From: Callipepla californica brunnescens | Lineage: Eukaryota > Chordata > Aves > Galliformes > Odontophoridae | Direction of reading: 5' to 3' | Length of the DNA: 64,000 nucleotides | NCBI GenBank assembly: GCA_023055505.1 | Contig: JALIRH010000019.1 | Location: 2,356,001-2,420,000 of the forward strand | Part shown: one piece after another, positions 51,201 to 62,235 of the stretch | Layout of the letters: every line of letters starts with the position of its first letter | How positions within the stretch are numbered: the stretch's first letter is position 1 | Made by a program: the position numbers and the translations under genes | Notes under the pieces: generated by a model | Told to the model about the DNA's origin: nothing | Seen by the model: only the letters and a program-made list of their open reading frames with translations | The model's database searches: none

Positions 51201-53448
51201 TCAGATAACTCAGCTAATCTTTGCTTATGAAAGCAAGAAATCCCAGTGCTGTTTCTGCAGCAAAGATAATGGTGCAATTAAGTTCAGGAGAAAGGTGGGG
51301 ATAAAAAGTGTTAGAAGAGAGCAATTTGGGAAAAATGAGGCATAACTATTTGCTTAGCTGTTAATAACTGGACCAAATGTCATCTTTAACCTTGGTGGCT
51401 CTGGATTTAGGCATTCTGAGAACATTTGCATTTTGTTGGTTTTATCACAGGATCTATGCTGTCCTACAGGGTGTGCAGAATGCTTTTCCTTACTGAAAAA
51501 CTGACAGATGTGGAAACCTTTGAAAGATGCTTCAGTATGAACTTAAGAGAGCAGAGTATTTCAAACACTGGAGACAGGCCAAAGGAGAAGCAGAAATAGC
51601 TGTAGGACAGGTTTTGATGTGGGTTCTCAGCTGCTGTAAGAGCTGTAACCCTAACTGAGTTGTTAAAGTTGTGGATCTGCTCTGAACATGAAGCAGAGAA
51701 GTTAGTATGTGATGCGTTATAAAAGATTGATCTGTGTAAGAAAGAACAAGGCAGTGGTTAAGGAAAAGGACACAGGAATCAAAACTTCTGCCTTCAGTTT
51801 TATTGCCTAAATGAAAAAATGAAATATATATGAATCAAGACTGGGAAATCTTTTGAATTATTTTCTCTTAAATGCTATAACTTAAATGGGTAAGTTCTAA
51901 TTTGTTACCAGTAAATGCAAACTTAACAAGTGTATTATGTTGTCTCCTTCCAAGCGTAGACATCCTGGAGGAGAGCTCCAGAATCAGGAACAGCGTTACA
52001 GTGAATGTGTCCTAGAGCTCAGAGATTCCTAACTCCTGAGCAAGGGTTTCTTTTCTTGCAGCACGTTATGCTGTTATTTAGACTCATGCAAATATAGAAT
52101 AGGAACTTCTTGGTCACTGCTGTTGACCTGGTATAAACAAAAGCAAAGCAGAGTTCTCTTTGCAAGAGGAGTTCTTAGTTTTCAAACTAACCAGACTTAC
52201 CTTTGCATCGTGTTTTCTATATTTGGAGAGTTTAAACTTGGGAAGTTGTTTTTAGTTTATGGTGGGGGTCAATGATATTGAAAAACAATGGCTATTTAAT
52301 TTGAGTATGTTACCTTAACACTTCATATAGAGCCTTTCTTCTGACTGATTTTATTTCTGTATAAATTCTGGGTAGTGCTATTTTCCTAGTGTAAAGGGTA
52401 TGCAAGTAAATTTCAAAAGATAAATGAGCCTTTGTACTCCAATATAATTTCTCTATAATCCTATGTCTTATTTATAAGTCTGGAAAATAGACAAAATGAT
52501 GATGTTTTGGCTCACAGAGACTTCAGAGTGTATAAATAACATATATTATTGCATATAAATTATATTGGAGTGCAGATGCTCATTCATCTTTTGAAATTTA
52601 TCTGCATAGTTTAGCGTTTTCATCCACAAATGCCTGAAACCAATCTGGCACCCAGAAGAAATGATATGTCTCTATGCCAATCAAATGGCACTAAGGGAAA
52701 TGCCCCCTGTGGAGTCAACTAGAACATATGCTGTCGGCCACCACACCCACAAATCCAGATTTGTTTTGTCAAAAGACTGAGTGTTGGTTCTCTTCTAATT
52801 TACCAATCTCTGCATTACCTACCTACATTCCACTCATCAGAATCTGTTTAGGCAGAAGATGCAAACATCCTTTGTACTCCTCAGTGACTAAAGGGTGCAA
52901 GTTCGTAAACAACCCCTATGGTATATTCTGCTGCTTCTTTGCTGCTTGCGTTTCTTAATCTCCTCCTGCAAAAAGCACAGAGTGTAGCTGTCTCATGATA
53001 GCTTTGCTATGCCAGAATGTAGAAAGAGTGTTCGTGAATGTTTGGCACAGGGGTGGCATTGGGAGGTCCAGTAGGAAAAGTGGGGATGGACGCAAGAAGC
53101 ACAGACAGCGAGCAGTCTCCCTCCCTTCTGTTGATGGTTAGGAGTCCCTGCTGGAAAGGCCACTTCTGGCTTTATGAGAACAGATGTGGAACGGATACTG
53201 GGAAGTCCTGGCACGGAACAGGACCAAAGTGATTTTTGATGTGAAAGATGGGAGAAAATGTAGAGCTGATGAGAGCAGTGGGTTCCTACATCCTTCTTTC
53301 CACATAGATACTCCCACCTTCATTCACCCTACGCAAGCTGCCTAAAAATCCTGTTCTGCACTCTCTCAGGGAGTTCGAAGTGAGGCTTTTTCAGGAATCC
53401 TACAAGGTACTGTCCTTGGGCCCTTCATTGTGTTTAGAAGTCTATCTC
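48263..53448. other. unique non-coding sequence
   Basis: No gene is recognised. A short G-rich patch with GGCTGG units lies at about 48351-48376. On the plus strand a good pyrimidine tract and AG end near 50595 and lead into the arginine-rich frame at 50562-50873, but no convincing donor frames it. Confidence 0.4.
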
Positions 53449-53512
53449 GAAGTGACTTTCCAAGATCACGTAGCTTATAAATGAGGAGGAACTTCAGGTC
53501 TTCACTTTCAGC
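53449..53512 (+). repeat. MIR-like SINE core fragment
   Basis: 'gaagtgactttccaagatca' and 'cgtagcttataaatgaggag' resemble the conserved part of MIR-type SINEs (ACTTGCCCAAGGTCACACAGCTAGTAAGTGGCAGAG). About 60 bases are recognisable. Other tRNA-derived SINEs of reptiles share a similar block, so the exact family is open. Confidence 0.45.
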
Positions 53513-56500
53513 CTTACTTTTTTTCTAGTACGTAGAAAATACTGCCTCATGATTTCTTCTGTTTTTGCTATTGCGTTCCATCAATACCAGTGATCCAAAA
53601 CCCCCACATGAGGCAGAACAATGTAATTGCTCAGGAAATGCATCTCCCCAAGTAAACCCTGTGGACTATATATGCTCTATCTTGTTTTTAAATACTATAA
53701 GTGCAGATGTGAGAGAGTTTTATTGATTCTTATGCACTCCCCAGTACACAGCTCTATTAATAACAAATGCAACAGTATGTTATAAATACTCAGAACACCA
53801 ATGCGTTAGCATAAAAACAGCAATAAATTCTCATCCTTCGTAAAAGTGAAAAATCCCTAATAGCACGTTCTGCAGTTTGCCCGCACAGAGAGCAATCAAG
53901 AACCATACCTAATATAAGGGTGCTATTGTGAGTAGCCAGGACATACAGGATAATTTCAATTTGCTTTTTGAGGAGCTGATCTTTGAAGAGGTCCCTTGTG
54001 AGATTCTGCTTGGCTCAGAGAAACCTAAGAAACTGCAACAGCTTAACGCTGCACTTTGCCTGTACTGCCAGTGTAGGAACCAGCGGTTAGGGGTATCTTA
54101 ATAGGTTTATCCTGTTCTCCTTTTATGTTAAGATCTGGAAGTTATCCTGTAGCCACATAATGAGATGTCTATTAAAAAAGACAGACTTTTGCCTGAACAT
54201 GAAACGTGCAGTTTAATGCTAACTTCTGTAAGTGTCTGGTTTTGGACAATTGCAGGTGGGAACATGAAATGTACTTTAATGTAATGATGAAATAACAAAC
54301 AGCTTGGGAGGTTTTGCAGTCTTTTATCTGTATATTTGTCCCATCATGTGCTTAATCTTTTTCAATCTGAAATGCCCAACCTCTCCCTATGTCCCTTCGT
54401 GTGTCTGAGAATGATGCTACTTTCACTCAGGTCTGAAGTGCAGCATTTTGGCTTTGATGTGTACAGTGGATCCATCTAGACAGAGCAGTCTAAGAGCTGA
54501 ACCAAACACATCTCTTGTGTGTCTCAGGATAATGTTCCCTGGAATGCTCACTAGCAGAGTGGACACCATACAATGACTGTGGCATCTGATTATGATTCTC
54601 CTGGTGTTTCTGGAGCGCTCCTTTCTGTACCTGTTCTTCTGAAGGTGTGTGTTAATTTTGAAGTGGTCACCTGGATGCTATCAATACATTCTGGTTTTCT
54701 TTGTATATCCTGACGTATGATGGAGACCATGAGGGATGACTATTACAGAATTTAAAAGCAGTTTCACGTAATTGTTTCGACTTGGACTTGGTTCTTTTTG
54801 AATTGGTGACATGGAGATGATAGCAGCATTAGGGACTGGTGGTCTGATACCTAGGGTGTGCTCTGAATTTAGCTTTCGCGGTGCCATATGCATGTGTTCT
54901 CCATCAAGATGTGCTCCTGCCAATAAGAGATTTTGGGATCTTTGGTGTTCTTTATTGATTTATTAAACCAATTTTCTGATCATTAGATTAATTTTTTTTA
55001 CAAGAAAAAAAGGCTGCTTATTTGAAGTTGTGTAAATGAACGGTAACATCATACCTTCAAACTGTCATACCATTGTACCTAAAAATGCTGGAGTTGCACA
55101 GGCAATTTTTGTAGTTACATGTCAAGGTGCAGATACTAATGGAGCAGTTTTAATACAGAACTGGGAACAGACACTTTCTGAGGTCCTCTGAATAAGCATT
55201 TAGATCAAAGGAGCAGGAAGGCAATTTTCTCCATTTTCTGGGTTTACTAAACAAGTGGAACAAATAGACTTGTGAGCTGTTCTTTAACCAATGAGAAGTT
55301 GCACCAAATGAGTCAAGGAAGGGCTTTATTACTACTTCACTGGCAGTAGCACTCCATGTACTTAAAGTTATGTGAGTGGAAACCTAATTCCCACAGGGAA
55401 GTAATGTACTCTAAACTATAGTGTATACTTGAATTGCCGTTGTATAAAAATGTTGCACTAGGGTTATAGGAGTTAAGGATCCCTTGTGCCATGAATGAAA
55501 CCCAAGAGGAAATATATAAATACAAATAATTCCAGCTGCAAGCATACTATTTAAATGGAAATCTGAGTTTAGTTTTATTTTGCTTCTTACTGACCAGAAT
55601 TACTACTATGGTAGTTTCTACAGCTCAAGTAGTTACATTTCTGATACAACACACATTAGTCCTTAGTATAAGGTTCTTAAAGGGGCATAAAATTTTCTTT
55701 TTTAATAAGTATTTCAATGTAGAAATAGGTTGATCAATATTTGTATTAAGCCAATTTCTTTAGGACAAGCGTTAGCTTAAATCACATTATGTGAATGAGA
55801 GAGCACTTGGCTCAGGTTGAACTATTACATGGTAATTTTTGGGAGATACCACGATAGAGGTTGCAGATGTAAACAAGCAATGTTGTGGAGGCGTTCCTGG
55901 ACATACTTAATGTATACCAGCTGTGTCTGGTATGGTACCATGCAGAGTTGTCCATGGGTACTTTAGTTTAAAGAATTAATGTCCTGCTTCTAATAGGGTG
56001 AGTTCCAAATTAATCAAAGTTTTCAAAAGAGACTTGTAAATGAAGGGTGTTAGAACTCAGCTAGCGACATCATAATGCACAATCTTGTATTGCATGCAGT
56101 AAAAGACTTTTGAAAACAGGTCATGATTCACTGTTGTCTTTCTAAGAAGTTTTGCATGTTTCAAAAACCAGTGTATGTGAGATGAAAATTTACCAGTGAG
56201 AGAAATTGTGGGATTTTTCTGAATGTGTTACCGACCATGTAATATGGATGATAGCTAGGGGCAAGTCTCACATCCCCATTTTTACATATCAGTTGCATTT
56301 CTAAGTTTGACAGTGGATAGAGAAGGGGAAACCAGGTGTGAAATGACTAAAGGCATTGATTCACATTTGTAAAATATTGGCTACCCATAAGCAATTTCTG
56401 CATATGTGAATGCAAAATACAATTTTTGCAGAAGAAGTAAAAAGGTTTTTTGATTGTAGCTGAAAAAGCATCTTTGCCTTTCTCCTTGTCTTCTCAGACC

Positions 56501-57639
56501 TCCCTGAGATTTTCATAGAGCCTTTTTTATCACCCACTATCCAGCCTTTTATCAAGCAGACTTAAACCATTGTTCGGGTGCCTAACTTGCCTGCGTTATG
56601 TTGATGGTGTTTTGCTGTCTTGCTTACAGTTAGGGCGAACCTTTTCTGTGGACCTACTTGAACGTGGTTAGAGATAGCAGTCTTAAGTACAACGGTTAAT
56701 TCCAAATGCTCTGTGCTGCCATATGGAGCAAGCTTTGCAAGTGGCTTTATCAAGAGAAGTCTGTGCCCCCAGACTGGTCCAGCTGGCCCAGTGTACTCAG
56801 ATGGGGTGGGAAGAGAAGTTGGTCTGTACTTTTATTTATTTTTCAGCCTCTGTGTTTTGGAAATTGTTGCCTAGTAGGATTTTGCTGAAAAAAAGAATAA
56901 CAAAAAATCATCATGTAATTAATACCAACATGTGAGAGAAGGTTGGATTCCTTGGGTATCCCTGGGGATAAGGGAAATTTTTCTGAGCTCAATCTCCACA
57001 TGCCATTCATGGGACTGTACTGCACTGCTGTCATTAGTTTGTCATCTTCATTTTTTCTCTTTACCTCCCGGTTTTTGTCATCTCTCTTTGATAACTTGGG
57101 TCTTTTATATTTCTTGATAGAGGAAATCTTTCTTTTACGTCTTTGTATTGCCAAAAGTAGAAGAGAAAGCAGCTTGCTGGCACATTGACTGTGCAGTCTC
57201 TCACCTCTTGGTTTATAACATACCTTTTGTCAGTTCAGTAGTCTTTGATTCTGCATCTGGGCAGAATCAGCATTCATTTTGCACTTCTGAATGAGGTGAG
57301 ATAGTCTTTTTTGGGTATGGCAGTGCTGTCAAAGGATCTGTAGCAAAGGGCCTTGGATTATCAGTCTTTAATTTGTTCTTATCAACCTGCTAGTGTGTCT
57401 TGGTGATAGTTACTGATGATTTTGACAAGCTAGCATCCATGACTCTTCAGACTGCTTTTTAGGCACTGTTGAAAAGCAACAAAATGTATATTTTTACTTT
57501 TCCTAGTCTAATTCAAGTATCGCTGCAAAATGTATATTGCAGTAAACTTTAGGCTATCAGACTGTCATTGCAGTGTTACAGCCTTCTGGGTGAGTAAAAG
57601 AAATAGTAACAAAAGAGATTGAAACCCAGCAATAATATG
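53513..57639. other. unique sequence
   Basis: No gene is firmly recognised. Two minus-strand segments (54851-54916 and 57065-57140) are open and carry plausible splice sites; they are discussed as findings. An ATGGTACCAT palindrome lies near 55930-55941. Confidence 0.35.
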
Positions 57640-58330
57640 TGACAATCGTTATGATGAGTTTGCAATACAAATACTTTTCTCTTTTAAGGAGCCATAAATT
57701 TCATCAAGATAATGACGGTGTTGTCTCCTGACTCGTTTTTTTGCACAACTCGGATTAAAGGCCGCACAAAAAAGCAGTGCAGGATTAAAGCCAAAGTACT
57801 GTTTTTAAAAAATAATCCTTCTCAAGTTTGCCTGAGTCTATATTCTATTAATTTAACAGTCCTAAAATGTTTTGTGATATGCGCCATGCTTCTAAACCGT
57901 GTAAAGGGAGATGCTCCCCCAGGCTTTCATGGAAATTATGTTTATAGTACATGCTCCTGTTTTCTTCTCATTCCCTTAAGCAGAAAGGTCCGCACTGGTA
58001 CATTTTCACTGGCAAAAACGTATACATCATTTAAGTCATTACAGGTCGACTGCTCATTTGTTACAATAAACTATATCATCCTCACTAGGAGGCCAAAGAG
58101 AGCCTGTAGCCATGAATATACATCTTCCTAGGGTAACTCAATTCAAAGCAGCAGTGTGCCATGGTAAAGTATTACTTAATTTATACTGCTAATGTTTAAC
58201 ATTGATTCTGTGTGGGAAAATAAAGCCCAACGCATTTTGAGAACCTACATCATTAAGGTTTAATAATTTAGACCTAGTTCATGTGATAATGAATTTACTG
58301 ACAACTAAAGTGCAGTTTCAGTACTTACAT
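57640..58330. promoter_or_regulatory. possible conserved non-coding element
   Basis: This block retains an unusual number of CpGs for its AT-rich setting ('atgacggtg', 'gactcgttt', 'actcggatt', 'ggccgcac', 'tgcgccat', 'aaccgtg', 'gtccgcac', 'aaacgta', 'ggtcgac') and has a balanced, non-repetitive texture. A 139-codon plus-strand frame (57712-58131) covers part of it but has no domain, and its start is arbitrary. Slow evolution as regulatory DNA would explain both. The call is by texture only. Confidence 0.3.
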
Positions 58331-59058
58331 TTCTAGAAATAGTGACTCCAAGTCTAGGTTCTCTAGGCAGGAAATGTATATTGTAGAATTGTTTGTATAA
58401 TTTACCAGTCCTCGTTTTCTCTTAAACCACCCTGAAAATATATCCTGAAGTATGTTTACTAACTGGCACAATGTGATGCTTCTTTCATTCCGTACTCTTC
58501 TGGTAAGCTGTATGCTGCTAATACAATCTAATAGGGTATTTGTATTTAAAAAAACTTCTTAATTGATGGAAGCTGCTTAATATTTTTATAGTGCAGCAAA
58601 AAATAAGGCCTTTTTGTGGACCCAGAGCATTGCATTTGGCTGCCACGAGCTCAGCTGCAGTCAGTTGGAAGGAGCCAGCTGCTAGGCGTATGCTTCCTCT
58701 CCTGCCACCCCATCACACTCAGGTCTGCTATACAACTGTTGTGTCTGCCGGTATCACCACAGAAACTAGTTGACAAATGGTGTGTAGGTCATTTCCAAAG
58801 CTCTAGGAGGGGGAGGGGTTATTTATTTTTTTTAAATCTGACATGTCGCAGTCCCTCTGCCTCCCTCTGACCTTCCTGTGTCACTGCTCAGGCTGCAGCC
58901 ATCTTCTACTGCCCCTGTGGGTGCCTTATATCAATCAGGCTTCCTTTCAAATGGCTAAAATAATGGGTGTCCTCCACGCGTCCGAATGTGTCAAGGCTCC
59001 TGCAGTATAACTTGAGGCAGGAGTCAGGGGCACGCTGCACCTTGTGGGAGGTACTTAC
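58331..59058. other. unique sequence
   Basis: Two overlapping plus-strand frames (58591-58870) lack any domain. A short G-rich patch followed by a T run lies at 58806-58838. Nothing else is recognised. Confidence 0.4.
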
Positions 59059-59221
59059 TCAGCAGCTTGCTGAATTTGGCCTCGTTGCAGGATGTTTCTG
59101 AATATCCTTTGTGTAGTCTCCTTCTTTGCTTTGTATGGTACTGCTGTTTGAGAAATGAAGGGGAGTTGGATGTTCTGTAGCTGAGCTTTCCGAATCTTCC
59201 TCTTATTCTGGGTGCACATGG
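59059..59221 (-). other. candidate coding exon, unknown gene
   Basis: On the minus strand a 163-base segment is bounded by a strong acceptor (pyrimidine-rich 'cccctcacacacccccag' just before 59221) and a consensus donor (GA/GTAAGTA, exon end 59059). One frame is open throughout: two bases, 53 codons, two bases. The predicted peptide starts MCTQNKRKIRK and ends RGQIQQAA, is basic and looks helical. I recognise no family. Its end phase fits a further open segment at 57065-57140, and its start phase fits one at 62334-62431. Against it, the minus strand is A-rich, which favours chance K/R/Q-rich frames, and no known protein supports it. Confidence 0.18.
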
Positions 59222-62044
59222 CTGGGGGTGTGTGAGGGGATTGTTGCTGCTGCTTCAAGCTTCAGTAATGCTTGGATCTGTGGTAGTCTATCACCTCCCT
59301 GGAAGTTTATAGCTCAAAACCCATTATTGCCTGTAACCGTGAACTGGTAGCTATTGCCTGACAGTGTTTTGAATCAGATTGGAGAGAGAGCGCTGACATT
59401 GGGTTCCACAGAGAGGCGGTTGTAATCTTCCATATTACTCAGAGAATTCAGCATCCGAAGCCAGATGCTCAAAAAAAGCTATCATTCATGTTTTCTGAGA
59501 GGTGACTTTGGGCTAATGAAATATCTGAATGTTCCAGTGCTGTCCAGGAGAGGGCAGTTTGCAATTATACAGAACGAACAATTATTCTCAGTCTCTTAAG
59601 CTATTAACATCATCAGCTGGATGGCTAGTTGATCCATATTAGGAAAAATTCAGGTAATTTCATTGCACGTTCTGCATTTCTTCAGAGATATTCTTGATTT
59701 CTGCTTAGGAGTAGAAGGTAGTGCAGGCATGTAGGTTGTAGGCTGTGCAATTGTTTCTCTGCTTCTTCCTTTGATCTCGGCCCAGAGCAAGTTAATTCAT
59801 CTCCTAATGCATGAATTTCATCACAGTTTTCTTTCCATTTCTTGTGTAATTGCTGTATTAAAGTTTTCAGCTCTTGGCTAGAATACTGTCCAAGCATGTG
59901 TTTAGCTTGATGGGATTTCAGTCTTGGTTCTTACAGCAATATAAATTATTTAAATAAGGTTTTAAAAGAGCATCTCACAGTCTTGCAAAAGAAAACTTGT
60001 TCACAGGAAACGTCTTCAGTTCTTGATTCAATTCTTCATCAATTAAGAATCTTGAGGCAAATGTTACTTAAGCTGAAACACTACCCTCCATGTCTTGCCT
60101 GCCATTTATGCTATGATACCAGCTAATTGTATTTTAACTTCACTATCCATACTTTGCCCATTAGAAAATGAAATGCCGTTATAGGAAGCGTATTTTTAAT
60201 GTTAATAGGTGCCCACAAATGAATTACTGTATCTATTGTTGTTTACCGAGTCCTTGTTCTTTAGCAGACAGTACAGTCATTTGCTGTTTAAGGTGAAGCA
60301 GTGCTGTTCTGGCAGCCAGGAAAAAAGCCATTTTTCTAACCAAATACCTTATGCTTTTCTCTGCCACTCACGTTATGCAAGGTGTCAGTTATGCACAGTT
60401 ATCCTGATAATTCAGGTTCTCTCTCTTTTTGTTTTGTGCAACCTCTCTTTCTACCTTGTAGAAGTTTCTTAGCTTTTAGAATTCATTGAAATTCCCTTTC
60501 TCACCCCCATGTTATTACAACTGGTATTTTCTATTTAAATCTAAACTCTCTTAGAGCTTTTGTTTCCTTCTCTTGTCTTGCCTGTTCCCATTCCCTTTTT
60601 AATGCAGTTTCTTAGAAGTCTAATATGTGCCTAGAATCAATGTAATGTAGGGTAGGTACCCTTGTGACTTTAACTGCCTGCAGTACCATAGCTGTACTTT
60701 CCCTACTAACAGTTAGTGATTCAGGTAAGTCCTTTGTCCCTATTAGCTTGCAAAATAGTCATACGTATTTTCTGCCTTCTATCGCTAAATCTTGTTAGGT
60801 AAGCGATTATCATCTTCTTTCTCTTTGTTTCACTTCCTAACACAAACTGTGTTAGCTGTCTATAAGAAGCAATTTTTTTTTTTCCATGAATCCAAAAGAC
60901 AAAATGACCTTGGAGCTGACTAGAAGCTCTGGTTGGATGAATGTTGTGCTGAATTTCCTTGGAATGCTTAAAAAGATTACTCTTTCCACAGTACATAAAC
61001 CCTTAAATGCAATGGGGGTTGCCAAGTGTTTAGCCCTCAGCTGCAGTCACTCATGGTTTGGTCTTTGCTATAGAACATCAGGCTATCAGCATTGTTGGGT
61101 GAAAAGGAATAATGCGTTTGCTTTTCCAGTTCGGACTGTTCTGGGTAGGGTGGTGCTGCTTGCTGATACTTCGATCACTGCTTTGCTTAGTCTGCTTCTA
61201 AAGGCACAGCGCAAATTAATGTCTCATTTTTAGTCAGTGCGTACTGGAAGCTGGTCCTCTGAATGTAAGATAATTCATCTTTAGAGAAAGGTAGTGGGAA
61301 ATGTGAGCTGTTTGGTTTCTCAGTGGCTGTCAGTAATTGTACCAGATGTTGTTGATGTGGGGCTAAATGTATTTTACCTTTCTTGCAGCACTTGCTTCCT
61401 GATACTGCTGGCAGCTGCTGTGTGACTAGTTAACAAGTGAGCCTGAGACATCTTGTTAGAACTGATCAAGTATCATTACCATGTACAGTATTTCAAAAGA
61501 GAAAAATCATACATTTATTCCAGCTAATCTTATACATGAAATGAATGTGCTTTCATAATGTTACACAATGTAACCATAATAACACAGCCAAGATGGTAAA
61601 TTCATTTTAATTTCACAAAATTCATAATTGGTGACATCGCCAGTGGGAGCAATTGATCTCTGCTTTCCATTTGTTCTTGACTGTTTCCACTTCAGTGAAT
61701 TAAAAGAATTGGGCTGTTGGGACCCCACCCTCTTCATGTTCATACAGCATATTATGCAAGAGCATCGCCTTCAGAAAATTGCTTGTAATAGACAATGCCT
61801 GCGTTAAGTAAAAAAGGCAATAGTCCCTGGCCTGACTCGGTATTTTAATCCTTTTCATGTTTTTATTATACCTTACGCCTTTCTGTTCTGTGTTGGAGCT
61901 AAGGAACAGGTGTAATTCAGTGCAGCTAAATTACGTTATTTGAAATTAATGAGTTCTGTGTTTATTCTTGTAAATTAATACAGTTTCTTATAAATCAAAA
62001 GTGAATGTGCACTTCTGTGTGTTTGCCTGCATATTGCCTCAGTG
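59222..62044. other. unique sequence
   Basis: No gene is firmly recognised. The minus-strand frame at 59682-59897 is discussed as a finding. The 115-codon plus-strand frame at 60886-61233 has no domain and no splice context. Confidence 0.4.
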
Positions 62045-62235
62045 GGGATAATTAACATCTTGTGACAGTGAAGTCATATGTCAGATCTGAGATCTCATTG
62101 CCAACCTAGCGCAAATGATGTTGCTAGTGACCTATATCATGACTTTATTGATGCAGTACAAGTTCACTCTTTCAAGATATGCAAATCACAGTCTCGACGC
62201 TTTACGAAAAAACCTCAGAGGTAGTTAATAGCTTA
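62045..62235. promoter_or_regulatory. possible conserved non-coding element
   Basis: A block with retained CpGs ('ctagcgcaaatg', 'gtctcgacgctttacgaaa') and an ATGCAAAT octamer in 'gatatgcaaatcac' near 62180. There is no open frame and no repeat match. This is a weak, texture-based call. Confidence 0.22.
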
